From an uncultured Faecalibacterium sp. (GTDB taxonomy: Bacteria > Bacillota > Clostridia > Oscillospirales > Ruminococcaceae): DNA of 42,204 nucleotides. Shown here in pieces: positions 7,074-14,525 of this stretch. The stretch spans positions 1 to 42,204 of the forward strand of contig CAKSWQ010000015.1 of assembly GCA_934512105.1 (NCBI GenBank), in the 5' to 3' direction. The first letter of the stretch is position 1; every line of letters starts with the position of its first letter. The notes beneath the pieces are model-generated. The model saw nothing but the letters and a program-made list of their open reading frames with translations, searched no databases and was not told the origin of the DNA. The position numbers and the translations under genes are program-made.

Positions 7074-7949
7074 ATGGCAAGAGGAAAAGGAGGGCTCGGG
7101 CGCGGGCTGGACAGTCTGTTTGAGGACGCAGCACCGGTCTTTGAGTCAGAGCACGCAGCGGTGGAAACGCTGCCGCTGCGCGAGATCGAGCCGGACCCCG
7201 ACCAGCCCCGCAAGACCTTTGAACAGGAGACCCTCAGTGAGCTGGCTGCCAGCATCGCCGAGCACGGCTTGTTGCAGCCCATCGCGGTGCGGCCAAGACC
7301 CATGGGCGGTTACAGCATCGTGGCAGGCGAGCGCCGCTGGCGCGCCTCCCGCATGGCGGGTCTTACCGAGGTGCCGGTGGTCATCAAGGATGTGTCCGAC
7401 GAGCAGGCCATGGAGCTGGCGCTGGTGGAGAATCTGCAGCGGGAGGATCTGGACCCGGTGGAAGAAGCTGCCGGCATCCGGGAGCTGATGACCCGCTGCG
7501 ACCTGACGCAGGAGCAGGCCGCCCGCAAGCTGGGCAAAAGCCGCAGCGCACTGGCCAACAGTCTGCGTCTGCTCAACCTGCCGGAAACAGTGCTGGAGCT
7601 GCTGAAGAGCGGCTTTATCAATACCGGCCACGCCAAGGTGGTGCTGGGCTTGCCCACACCGGAGCTGCAGGCCGAGGCCGCGCAGATCATCGCGGACAAC
7701 CAGCTGAACGTCCGTCAGGCCGAGGCGCTTTGCAAAAAGATGGCAAAGCCCGCCAAGGAGCCCAGCGAACCCGCACCCCGCGGCACTTTGCCGGTGGAGG
7801 TGGAGGAGAGCCTGAAGCAGGTGCTGGGCAGCGAGGTGAATGTGGCCTACCACGGCGGCAAGGGCAAGCTGACGGTGCATTTTTACTCCGACGAGCAGCT
7901 GCGCGCCTTTGCAAACCTGCTGGGACAGTACCAGATGGAAACCGAATAA
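7074..7949 (+). CDS. parB: Chromosome partitioning protein ParB (Spo0J)
   Basis: 291 aa. This is the CTP-dependent clamp that loads at parS and recruits SMC. The N-terminus MARGKGGLGRGLDSLF is the ParA-interacting segment typical of Spo0J. The CTP-binding box GERRWRAS lies at residues 85-92, the helix-turn-helix is LTQEQAARKLGKSRSALANSLRLL, and the C-terminal dimerisation domain ends the protein. ATG 7074 follows CAGGGGG. It is cotranscribed with parA, and its three likely parS targets lie within 4 kb upstream. An inverted repeat, AAGGCGG/CCGCCTT (7961-7980), follows the stop and may be a weak terminator before serS. Confidence 0.96.
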   Translation: MARGKGGLGRGLDSLFEDAAPVFESEHAAVETLPLREIEPDPDQPRKTFEQETLSELAASIAEHGLLQPIAVRPRPMGGYSIVAGERRWRASRMAGLTEVPVVIKDVSDEQAMELALVENLQREDLDPVEEAAGIRELMTRCDLTQEQAARKLGKSRSALANSLRLLNLPETVLELLKSGFINTGHAKVVLGLPTPELQAEAAQIIADNQLNVRQAEALCKKMAKPAKEPSEPAPRGTLPVEVEESLKQVLGSEVNVAYHGGKGKLTVHFYSDEQLRAFANLLGQYQMETE

Positions 7950-8044
7950 CCATGCGATCCAAGGCGGGAACTGCCGCCTTTGAACGGCAGCGGAAAGCCC
8001 CAGATGCACCGCTGCAAGCCCAATAGAGTTAAGGAGAGTCAATC

Positions 8045-9376
8045 ATGCTGGATATCAAATTTGTCCGCGAGAACCCGGACGCCGTAAAGGAAAACATCAA
8101 AAAGAAGTTTCAGGACGCCAAGCTGCCGCTGGTGGATGAGGTCATCGAAAAGGATGCCCAGTACCGCGCAGCCCTGAAGGAAGTGGAGGCCCTGAAGGCC
8201 GCCCGCAACAAGCTGAGCAAGGCCAACGGCCCGCTGTTCGGCCAGCTGAAGAAGTGCACCGACGAGGCACAGAAGGCTGAGATCCAGGCACAGATCGATG
8301 CCAACAACGCCGCCGTCAAGGCTGACGCCGACAAGATGGCAGAGCTGGAGAAGGAAGAGGAGGCACTGTCTGCCCGCATTCAGGAGATCATGTACTCCAT
8401 TCCCCAGATGATCGACCCCAGCGTGCCCATCGGCCCGGACGATACCTATAACGTGGAAGCCCAGCGCTTCGGCGAGCCCGTTGTGCCGGATTTCCCCATC
8501 CCGTACCACACCGAGATCATGGAGAGCTTTGACGGCATTGATATGGACGCCGCAGGCCGCGTGGCCGGCAACGGCTTCTACTACCTGCTGGGCAACATCG
8601 CACGCCTGCACGAGGCTGTGCTGGCCTACGCCCGCGACTTTATGATCAACAAGGGCTTCACCTACGTCATCCCGCCCTTCATGATGCACGGCAACGTGGT
8701 GCAGGGCGTCATGTCCTTCCCCGAGATGGACGCCATGATGTACAAGATCGAGGGTGAGGACCTGTACCTCATCGGCACCAGCGAGCACACCATGATCGGC
8801 CGCTTCATCGACCAGACGCTGGACGAGAGCAAGATGCCCCTGACCCTGACCTCTTACAGCCCCTGCTTCCGCAAGGAGAAGGGCGCACACGGCATCGAGG
8901 AGCGCGGCATCTACCGCATCCACCAGTTCGAGAAGCAGGAGATGATCGTGGTCTGCCGCCCCGAGGAGAGCGCCGACTGGTACGAGAAGCTGTGGCAGAT
9001 GTCTGTGGAGCTGTTCCGCAGCATGGAGATCCCTGTGCGCCAGCTGAACTGCTGCTCCGGCGATCTGGCTGACCTGAAGGTCAAGAGCTGCGATATCGAG
9101 GCTTGGAGCCCCCGCCAGCAGAAGTACTTCGAGGTCTGCTCCTGCTCCAATCTGGGTGACGCACAGGCACGCCGCCTGCGCATCCGCATCAAGGGCAAGG
9201 ACGGCAAGACCTATCTGGCCCACACCCTGAACAACACCTGCGTGGCACCCCCGCGTATGCTGATCGCCTTCCTGGAGAACCACCTGCAGGCCGACGGCAG
9301 CGTGACCATCCCCGAAGTGCTGCAGCCGTACATGGGCGGCCTGAAGGTCATGGTCCCCACCAATAAGAAGAACTGA
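8045..9376 (+). CDS. serS: Seryl-tRNA synthetase
   Basis: 443 aa, slightly longer than the usual 420-430. It charges tRNA(Ser). The N-terminal 110 residues form the long antiparallel coiled-coil arm that contacts the tRNA variable arm. Class II motif 2 is visible as CFRKEKGAHGIEERGIYRIHQF, and the C-terminus has the typical PYMGG. Motif 3 is unusual: it reads NNTCVAPPRMLIAFLE where the common form is close to NGSGLAVGRTLVAILE, so the usual serine-glycine pair is replaced. ATG 8045 follows AAGGAGAG. No T-box leader, common before serS in Firmicutes, is visible in the 95-bp gap. Confidence 0.95.
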   Translation: MLDIKFVRENPDAVKENIKKKFQDAKLPLVDEVIEKDAQYRAALKEVEALKAARNKLSKANGPLFGQLKKCTDEAQKAEIQAQIDANNAAVKADADKMAELEKEEEALSARIQEIMYSIPQMIDPSVPIGPDDTYNVEAQRFGEPVVPDFPIPYHTEIMESFDGIDMDAAGRVAGNGFYYLLGNIARLHEAVLAYARDFMINKGFTYVIPPFMMHGNVVQGVMSFPEMDAMMYKIEGEDLYLIGTSEHTMIGRFIDQTLDESKMPLTLTSYSPCFRKEKGAHGIEERGIYRIHQFEKQEMIVVCRPEESADWYEKLWQMSVELFRSMEIPVRQLNCCSGDLADLKVKSCDIEAWSPRQQKYFEVCSCSNLGDAQARRLRIRIKGKDGKTYLAHTLNNTCVAPPRMLIAFLENHLQADGSVTIPEVLQPYMGGLKVMVPTNKKN

Positions 9377-9418
9377 GAACTGCACCGGGTTTTCCACATC
9401 CGGGCAGAAAAAGGTTGA

Positions 9419-9457
9419 AAAAAGCACCGCTTTCCGCACAGGGAAGCGGTGCTTTTT
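9419..9457 (+). terminator. Terminator after serS
   Basis: AAAAGCACCGCTTCC-type arms: 9420-9435 pairs with 9442-9456 (GGAAGCGGTGCTTTT) and ends in T residues. Confidence 0.9.
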
Positions 9458-9475
9458 GCGTGGGAGGAGGGTGCT

Positions 9476-9639
9476 GAACTCCCTCAGTCAAAGCCTGACG
9501 GCTTTGCCAGCTCCCTCTGGGAGGGAGCCTCTGGCGCGCCCACAAACTTTGCGCTTGAGCCGGAAACTGTACCGCTATGCCAAAGGCCCCATCCCAGAGG
9601 GGGCTGTCTGCGACCAACGGGAGCAGACTGGGGGAGTTC
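9476..9639. repeat. Modular repeat, A-type copy
   Basis: About 160 bp bounded by inverted ends GAACTCCCTCAGTC and GACTGGGGGAGTTC. Inside are a variable hairpin (AAAGCC-tgac-GGCTTT), the module CCAGCTCCCTCTGGGAGGG, the block CCTCTGGCGCGCCC and a core with CCGGAAACTGTACCG. Close copies are at 25228-25385, 26285-26443 and 27337-27495. There are no coding marks. Confidence 0.8.
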
Positions 9640-9647
9640 AGGCAAGA

Positions 9648-9865
9648 ACCCCTTCCGTCTTGCCGCTTCGCGTCAAGCCACACTCCCCCTTTTGTCGCTG
9701 CGCGACATCTTCCCCCGGCCGGGGGAAGTCGGCCCTCAAGAGGACGGCTTTAGCGGCGGCGACAAAGTTTCCGGCAGTGCCATAAGGCGTCCCCTTGGGG
9801 GAGCTGGCTGCGAACGTAGTGAGCAGACTGAGGGGGTACTTCCCGCAGCGCCTGAGAGGGCTTTT
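9648..9865. repeat. Modular repeat, B-type copy
   Basis: It runs from AACCCCTTCCGTC through a variable hairpin, CTTCCCCCGGCCGGGGGAAG, GGACGGCTTTAGCGG and CCGGCAGTGCCATAAGGCG to GACTGAGGGGGTA and a trailing CCTGAGAGGG. It shares these blocks with 14229-14391 and 25125-25226. It directly abuts the A-type copy. 9866-9960 is AT-rich and shows no feature other than the tRNA promoter at its end. Confidence 0.75.
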
Positions 9866-9960
9866 TAACCGCAAAAACAACAAGAAAATCCGTATTTCAA
9901 CGCACCTATGTAAATAAAATGAAAAGATCAAAAAACTGCAAAATTTTTTGAAAATATGTG

Positions 9961-9989
9961 TTGACAAAAGGGGCATCTATGGATATAAT
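9961..9989 (+). promoter_or_regulatory. tRNA operon promoter
   Basis: Consensus TTGACA (9961-9966), a 17-bp spacer and TATAAT (9984-9989), about 35 bp before the tRNA-Met 5' end. Confidence 0.9.
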
Positions 9990-10023
9990 AATAAAGCACC
10001 GTTCAAGTGCAAGATAAATATGT

Positions 10024-10100
10024 GGCGGTATAGCTCAGTTGGCTAGAGCATTCGGTTCATACCCGAAGTGTCACCGGTTCAAATCCAGTTACCGCTACCA
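10024..10100 (+). tRNA. tRNA-Met (CAT)
   Basis: 77 nt with a complete cloverleaf: acceptor GGCGGTA/TACCGCT, D arm GCTC...GAGC, anticodon loop with CAT, T arm CCGGTTCAAATCCAG, discriminator A and encoded CCA. The first acceptor pair is G-T. It does not have the three G-C pairs of initiator tRNA in the anticodon stem, so it is probably elongator Met or an Ile2 tRNA whose C34 is modified; sequence alone does not settle this. Confidence 0.95.
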
Positions 10101-10105
10101 CGTTA

Positions 10106-10182
10106 CAGAGTTTCGCTAAGATAAGGGGGACGGTCGTCCGCAATAGTGGATGATGGAAGTCGGAGGTTTTAGCGAAGCTCTG
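10106..10182. other. Inverted repeat in the spacer between two tRNA genes
   Basis: CAGAGTTTCGCTAA (10106-10119) is nearly complementary to TTAGCGAAGCTCTG (10169-10182), and the enclosed part has a small GGAC/GTCC hairpin (10129-10140). The 91-nt spacer would fold into one long stem in the primary tRNA transcript. Confidence 0.6.
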
Positions 10183-10191
10183 TATTTATAA

Positions 10192-10263
10192 GGCCCGTTG
10201 GTCAAGCGGTTAAGACACGGCCCTTTCACGGCTGTAACATGGGTTCGATTCCCGTACGGGTCA
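10192..10263 (+). tRNA. tRNA-Glu (TTC)
   Basis: 72 nt plus no encoded CCA. Acceptor GGCCCGT/ACGGGTC, anticodon loop CTTTCAC giving TTC, T loop TTCGATT. It is cotranscribed with the tRNA-Met and ends one base before the terminator arm. Confidence 0.95.
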
Positions 10264-10264
10264 T

Positions 10265-10302
10265 AAAAACGCCTTTGCGCAATGCGCAAGGGCGTTTTTG
10301 CT
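10265..10302 (+). terminator. Terminator of the tRNA operon
   Basis: AAAAACGCC-TTTGCGC and GCGCAA-GGGCGTTTTT form a strong stem with a run of T. Confidence 0.9.
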
Positions 10303-10311
10303 TTGTATAAA

Positions 10312-10352
10312 GAAGAACACCGGGCAGATGGCAGCTGTCCGGTGTTCCTTTT
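10312..10352 (-). terminator. Terminator of the HAD phosphatase gene (minus strand)
   Basis: Read on the minus strand, GGAACACCGGACAG pairs with CTGCCCGGTGTTC and runs into T residues, just past the stop of the phosphatase. Confidence 0.75.
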
Positions 10353-10358
10353 GCGGAT

Positions 10359-11021
10359 TTACCGGTTCCTCTCCTGCACATACCGCAGGATATCCTCCGG
10401 CACCTCTGCCAGTGCATCGGCACCGGCGGCGGTCAGTTCGGCGCGGCCGCGGAAGCCCCACAGCGCGCCCATGGCGGGCAGCTGAGCGTTGTGCCCGGTG
10501 AGGATGTCCACGTCGCTGTCGCCCACAAAAAGGGTGGCGGCGGGATCTACGCCCAGTTCAGTCATCAGGGCATACAGGCCGGTGGGGTCGGGCTTGGTGG
10601 GCACGCCCGGGCGGCTGCCCCGCACGGCGGCAAAGCGGCCGGTGCCAAAGTAGTGGGCGATGATGCCGCCGCACAGGGCATCGGCCTTGTTGGAGAACAC
10701 CGCGCACTGGATGCCCTCGGCTTTCAGTGCGTCCAGCAGCGCCGGGATGCCGGGATAGGGCGCGGTCTTGTCCTCCTTGTGGGCATCGTACCGGGCGGTG
10801 AACTGCGCCAGTGTCGCCGCCAGCTGCGCCGGGGTGCGGGCGTCAGCGGGGGAGAACCGCTCCACCAGTTTGGGGATGCCGTTGCCCACCATCAGCTTGA
10901 ACTGCTCCACCGTAAAGGTGGGCCAGCCGTTTTGTGCACACACCCAGTTGCCGGCATCGGCAAGGTCGTCGATGGTGTTCAGCAGGGTGCCGTCCAGATC
11001 AAATAATACAGTCTTTATCAT
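10359..11021 (-). CDS. HAD-family hydrolase, phosphoglycolate phosphatase-like
   Basis: 220 aa, the typical length for HAD subfamily IA phosphatases of the Gph/PGP group. Motif I is FDLDGTL at residues 6-12, with both catalytic aspartates. Motif II lies in CAVFSNKADAL, the lysine motif in PTKPDPTG, and motif IV is GDSDVDI. An alpha-helical cap domain lies between motifs I and II. The start is the ATG at 11021 with GGAG upstream; the ORF extends 39 residues further but those codons cover a hairpin. The exact substrate cannot be read from the sequence; phosphoglycolate or a similar small phosphomonoester is likely. Confidence 0.88.
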   Translation of the reverse strand: MIKTVLFDLDGTLLNTIDDLADAGNWVCAQNGWPTFTVEQFKLMVGNGIPKLVERFSPADARTPAQLAATLAQFTARYDAHKEDKTAPYPGIPALLDALKAEGIQCAVFSNKADALCGGIIAHYFGTGRFAAVRGSRPGVPTKPDPTGLYALMTELGVDPAATLFVGDSDVDILTGHNAQLPAMGALWGFRGRAELTAAGADALAEVPEDILRYVQERNR

Positions 11022-11072
11022 AAAAATAGTCTCCGTTGTATGTGCTGTATGAGGAAAGCGCATTTTCAGATT

Positions 11073-11108
11073 GCAGGTCGGGAAACTCCGCAGAGTTTCC
11101 CGACCTGC
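11073..11108. repeat. Isolated 16-4-16 hairpin, loop CGCA
   Basis: Perfect 16-bp stem (arm GCAGGTCGGGAAACTC) with a CGCA loop, the same geometry and loop as in the structured repeats at 375 and 2539. It lies between two minus-strand genes. T5 follows it on the plus strand, but no plus-strand gene precedes it. Confidence 0.7.
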
Positions 11109-11116
11109 TTTTTCAT

Positions 11117-11157
11117 GCAAAAGGGGCTGCTGCGTCATCCATACGCAACAGCCCCAA
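11117..11157 (-). terminator. Terminator of the RCK/PH operon (minus strand)
   Basis: Minus strand: GGGGCTGTTGCGT pairs with ACGCAGCAGCCCC, followed by TTTT. It lies just past the stop of the PH-domain gene. Confidence 0.8.
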
Positions 11158-11167
11158 CAGTATACTT

Positions 11168-12523
11168 CTATATTTCCAGAAAATCAAGAGCTGCAAGCGG
11201 TACACTGCGCACCGTGACCTTCTCTTTACCGGGGAATACAAGGGTCAGGTTGGCACGCTGCACCGTCACCGCCCAAGGAGATTGCAGCGTGGTAAAGCCG
11301 GTGTCCGGGTGGAACACGCACAGCTGGTGCAGGTGGAACCGGTGCTGTCGGCAGAGCAGCAGCTGTCCCTGCTGCTGCCATACGCCCTCCCGGTGCCAGC
11401 CCACGGCGGCAGCGCCCAGCAGGGCGGCAAACACCCCGGTGGGGATGAGCAGCGGCAGGGTAAGGGCAGGCAGGGTGGTGCGGGATACCGCCGTCAGCAG
11501 CAGGCAGAGCGCCAGCGGGATGCCCGCCGGTAAAAAGAACACCATGCTGCGGTCGGTGGTGTCAGCGCGGGTGTCCGGGGGCAGCTGCGTCATCTCGGGC
11601 AGCAGCTCCCGCAGCAGCGGGGTGCCCTCCCGCCAGACGAACAAGGGCAGCTCCGGGCGGCACGCCCCTGCCGAGATGAATACCGGGCAGTAATGCAGCG
11701 CCCAAGTGGCGGGGGAGCGGCGCAGGTCGGCGTAGTTCAGCTGGCTGAGCCGCAGACGCATCTCGTACCGGCGTACAAGCCCGCCCCGGCTGCCCAGCTG
11801 GGTATCGGTGCGCCAGACCGTATAATGCACCGCTTGCAGGGCGCTGCGCACCAGACTGATGCAGAACAGCGTGCCCGCCAGCACCAGCAGCCACGCCGTG
11901 CCCAGCGGCAGCCAGCGGGCGGCAAGCGCTGCCAGCTGTCCCAGCTGCGCAAGGGCAGCGGTCTGGGCGTCCGGGGCGTAGCTCTGGGTCTGGTGAATGG
12001 CCAGCCACCATAAAATCAGGGTAGACAGGCCGTTGGCACCCAGCACCGTAAAGGCCAGCTTTTCGCCGCCCTTGGGCGCGTGCCACAGCGGGTCTGTCAC
12101 CGGCAGCAGCACATCGGCCAGCGTTTCGGCCTGCTGCCGGGTGAGATACAGGGTAATGGTTTTTGTCTGCCCCACGGGGTACAGCACCACCCGGCAGGCA
12201 CCGGCCAGCCGGTAGACCAGCGGCTGCTCCAGCACCAGCGCCGCCACTCCCTCAGCGCGCAGGGCGCGGTCCAGCCGCACCCCCAGCCGCCAGCTGACGT
12301 GTACTGTGCCCTCGGCATCCACCTGCCAGCGGCCGCCATAGTACACCGCCCAGCAGACGGCGCTGATAAAGAAGAGCAGCACAAGATCCTGCCGCAGCGC
12401 CGCGCGCAAAGCGTCCCAGTTGCGGTCAAAAAGCACCTGTACCAGCGGCAGAAGGTACACAAGCAGAGTCTTGCGCAGCAGATGCAGCGCCGCCAGCGGG
12501 TGGAAGTGCTTTTCCCGGTTCAT
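11168..12523 (-). CDS. Membrane protein with PH-like (DUF304/bPH2) features, YdbT-like
   Basis: 451 aa. It has several hydrophobic segments (about residues 30-65, 180-250, 350-390) and alternates them with beta-rich blocks such as the final WAVTVQRANLTLVFPGKEKVTVRSVPL. The layout is like B. subtilis YdbT, which pairs with YdbS, although the sequence is divergent. Its start ATG overlaps the stop of the upstream gene as ATGA (12520-12523), so the two are translationally coupled. The longer frame to 12976 is only open sequence. The function is unknown; related pairs are implicated in envelope stress or resistance to membrane-active agents in other Firmicutes. Family assignment is moderate. Confidence 0.65.
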   Translation of the reverse strand: MNREKHFHPLAALHLLRKTLLVYLLPLVQVLFDRNWDALRAALRQDLVLLFFISAVCWAVYYGGRWQVDAEGTVHVSWRLGVRLDRALRAEGVAALVLEQPLVYRLAGACRVVLYPVGQTKTITLYLTRQQAETLADVLLPVTDPLWHAPKGGEKLAFTVLGANGLSTLILWWLAIHQTQSYAPDAQTAALAQLGQLAALAARWLPLGTAWLLVLAGTLFCISLVRSALQAVHYTVWRTDTQLGSRGGLVRRYEMRLRLSQLNYADLRRSPATWALHYCPVFISAGACRPELPLFVWREGTPLLRELLPEMTQLPPDTRADTTDRSMVFFLPAGIPLALCLLLTAVSRTTLPALTLPLLIPTGVFAALLGAAAVGWHREGVWQQQGQLLLCRQHRFHLHQLCVFHPDTGFTTLQSPWAVTVQRANLTLVFPGKEKVTVRSVPLAALDFLEI

Positions 12524-12951
12524 ACACTGCCCTCCATCAGTACAGCCGCCAGCGCAGTCGCCTGTGCAGCGGGGATGCCGGGCAGCACCAGTTGCAGCCC
12601 CGGGCTGCGCACAAGGAGCACGGTGCACCCTGCCGCCCACAGCAGCGGGGTGCGCAGCAGCTGCACCCCGGTAACCGCCCGGCGCGGGATGCGGCGCAGC
12701 ACAGGGACAGCCACCCCGGCCTGTACCGTGACGCTGTCGGCCGTCAGGGCAGCCACAAAGCTGCAGCAGCGCACCCGGACAAGCGCCACCAGCGCTGCCC
12801 ATACGATGCAAAAGACCGCGCCTGCCCAGACGCTCTGCCAGAAGGCAAAGGGCGCACAGACCAGCCCGGGCACGGCTGCCCAGACGCAGACTACCCGGCG
12901 GGCGCGGGGCGGCAGCACCAGCGCGGTGCGCAGCAGCTCCTGCTCGCTCAT
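12520..12951 (-). CDS. Small PH-domain membrane protein, YdbS-like
   Basis: 143 aa. Two adjacent hydrophobic segments (about residues 20-60) are followed by a bPH2-type beta domain beginning CCSFVAALTADSVTVQAGV and containing RRIPRRAVTGVQLLRTPL, the characteristic strand-turn pattern of DUF304 proteins. Start ATG 12951 overlaps the stop of the RCK gene (ATGA, 12948-12951). The larger ORF running upstream in this frame is read-through of the RCK gene's shadow. It probably forms a complex with the following YdbT-like protein. Confidence 0.7.
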   Translation of the reverse strand: MSEQELLRTALVLPPRARRVVCVWAAVPGLVCAPFAFWQSVWAGAVFCIVWAALVALVRVRCCSFVAALTADSVTVQAGVAVPVLRRIPRRAVTGVQLLRTPLLWAAGCTVLLVRSPGLQLVLPGIPAAQATALAAVLMEGSV

Positions 12952-13616
12952 TTGTGGGAGGAAAGACCCCACGCATCCATCAGCAGATGCAGGGTGTCGT
13001 CCTGTGTCAGGCACAGCAGCCGGTCCCACGGCAGCAGCACCGTGTTGCCGTGGGGGATGATGAACTCGGTATCCCGGGTGATGCTGACCAGAATGGCATC
13101 GCCGGGGATGGGGATCTCCTTGATCTCCTTGCCCGCAAACTGGAAGTCCTCCGGCAGCAAGATCTCGTTCAGGCTGGCGGTGCCGCCGCCCAGAGAAAGC
13201 AGCTGCCGGATGGTATCGGTCTCGATCTCCCGCTCCAGAATATGGCTCAGGTTGTCGGTGCCGCATACCACGGTATCCACGCCCAGCGTGTGCAGGATGT
13301 CCCGGTTCTTGGGGTTGGAGGCGCGTGCCACAGTGCGGTTCACGCCGAACTCCCGCTTGGCGATCTGGCACGCCACCAGATTGGTCTCGTCGGTGTTGGT
13401 CACCGCCACAAAGGCGTCGCAGCTGGCGACGTCGGCGGTGCGCAGGGTGTCAAAGCTCAGAGAGTCGCCGCAGATGACCGGGATATCCAGCGTGTCCGCA
13501 AGGGTACGGCACAGCGACTCCTGCGGCTCGATGATGGTCACCTTATGGCGGTGGGACAGCAGGCTCTGGGCAAGATACATCCCCACCCGGCCGCCGCCGG
13601 CAATACAAACTTTCAT
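12948..13616 (-). CDS. TrkA-family potassium uptake regulatory protein (RCK_N + RCK_C)
   Basis: 222 aa, the size of KtrA/KtrC-type cytosolic gating rings. The N-terminal Rossmann fold starts MKVCIAGGGRVGMYLA, with the G-x-G-x-x-G nucleotide loop, and an acidic residue (IIEP) ends beta 2. The RCK_C domain begins near residue 140. Such proteins bind ATP/ADP, NAD(H) or c-di-AMP and gate a Trk/Ktr membrane subunit, but no TrkH/KtrB-like gene is present in this window. The stop overlaps the start of the PH gene by ATGA. Confidence 0.88.
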   Translation of the reverse strand: MKVCIAGGGRVGMYLAQSLLSHRHKVTIIEPQESLCRTLADTLDIPVICGDSLSFDTLRTADVASCDAFVAVTNTDETNLVACQIAKREFGVNRTVARASNPKNRDILHTLGVDTVVCGTDNLSHILEREIETDTIRQLLSLGGGTASLNEILLPEDFQFAGKEIKEIPIPGDAILVSITRDTEFIIPHGNTVLLPWDRLLCLTQDDTLHLLMDAWGLSSHK

Positions 13617-13662
13617 ATTACTACCTCATTCTACGGTCCGTAAAGGGAAAAGACGGGCTGTT

Positions 13663-14076
13663 TTACTTGGAAAGTGCCCGGAACACCGCCTGCTCGGTCA
13701 GCACGGTGGGGCAGATGGTCTCCAGCTCGTAGGCCTTGTGGTACAAAATTTGCAGATGCGGGTCGGACACCCGGCAGATGACCTTATCCCGGCGGAAGAT
13801 GTTCTTTGCCAGCTGTGCCGCCATCAGGTTCACCGAGTCCTCCTCGGTCACCGCCGCCACGGCGTCACAGTTCTCTACGCCGCCCCGGCGCAGGGTGTCC
13901 GGGTCGGTGGGGTCGCCCACAAGGGCAGTGCCGTGAAAGGTATAATCGTCAAAGGCATCCAGACGCTTGAGCTGCTCGGGGTCCTTTTCCACCACCGAGA
14001 TATCATGGCCGATGCGTTCCAGATCACGGATCAGTGCCGCACCCACCTGATCGCAGCCGATCACCAGTATGTTCAT
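13663..14076 (-). CDS. TrkA-N (RCK_N) domain protein
   Basis: 137 aa, a single RCK_N domain without RCK_C. It begins MNILVIGCDQVGAALIRDLE with a Rossmann loop in which the first glycine motif reads GCDQVG, and VVEKD ends beta 2. It is 46 bp upstream of the full-length RCK gene and resembles it over the whole length, so it is a tandem paralogue, possibly a partner in a mixed gating ring. Weak GAGGTGAA precedes ATG 14076. Confidence 0.85.
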   Translation of the reverse strand: MNILVIGCDQVGAALIRDLERIGHDISVVEKDPEQLKRLDAFDDYTFHGTALVGDPTDPDTLRRGGVENCDAVAAVTEEDSVNLMAAQLAKNIFRRDKVICRVSDPHLQILYHKAYELETICPTVLTEQAVFRALSK

Positions 14077-14146
14077 GAAGGTTCACCTCGTTGTTCTCAG
14101 AGCTTCTGCGCCGGGCGCAGAAAGCGGACAGACTTCTTATTTTTAT

Positions 14147-14175
14147 AGTATAGCACATTTCCCGGGGCAGATAAA
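14147..14175 (-). promoter_or_regulatory. Promoter of the RCK/PH operon (minus strand)
   Basis: On the minus strand, the extended -10 TGTGCTATACT (14147-14157) with a weak -35 TTTATC (14170-14175) and a 17-bp spacer. ATTTCCCGGGG, a half match to a Noc box, overlaps the spacer. Confidence 0.55.
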
Positions 14176-14228
14176 TACAGCGCCCGCCGGAAACGCGGAA
14201 ATAAATTGCACTGGCTGCTTGCGCGGGG

Positions 14229-14391
14229 GTACCCCTTCCGTCACGGCTATCGCCGTGCCACCTTCCCCAAGGGGACGGCTTTAGAGGTGGTGGGAAAGTT
14301 TCCGGCATTGCCATAAGGCGTCCCCTTGGGGGAGCTGGCTGCGAACGCAGTGAGCAGACTGAGGGGGTATTGGGGCTAGCGCCTGAGAGGG
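14229..14391. repeat. Modular repeat, B-type copy
   Basis: It begins ACCCCTTCCGTC, has a variable hairpin CACGGC-tat-CGCCGTG, then GGACGGCTTTAGAGG, CCGGCATTGCCATAAGGCG, GGGGGAGCTGGCTGCGAACG, GACTGAGGGGGTA and CCTGAGAGGG. It lacks the CCCCCGGCCGGGGG module seen at 9648. The rest of the 14077-14525 spacer holds the two promoters and nothing else that I see. Confidence 0.75.
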
Positions 14392-14444
14392 CGCGCCCGC
14401 TTACAGAAAACTGCTCTCACCCCGGTAAAATTTTTATAATCTAT

Positions 14445-14473
14445 ATGCACAGCGGCTCATAGTATGGTATACT
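14445..14473 (+). promoter_or_regulatory. Promoter of uppP
   Basis: TGGTATACT with -10 TATACT at 14468-14473, and ATGCAC at 14445-14450 as a poor -35 with a 17-bp spacer. It places the transcript start near 14480. Confidence 0.55.
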
Positions 14474-14525
14474 GGAACTGCTTTTGAAAAAACTACGCAC
14501 CCAACAAGTGCTGCAGGAGGGATTT

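Noticed and set aside
7950..8044. T-box leader of serS
   Set aside because: No specifier loop or T-box bulge sequence is visible in the 95-bp gap.
9476..9865. Small ORFs and a possible CRISPR array in the repeat cluster
   Set aside because: Units are not evenly spaced, spacers are not unique sequences of constant length, and the ORFs only read through hairpins.
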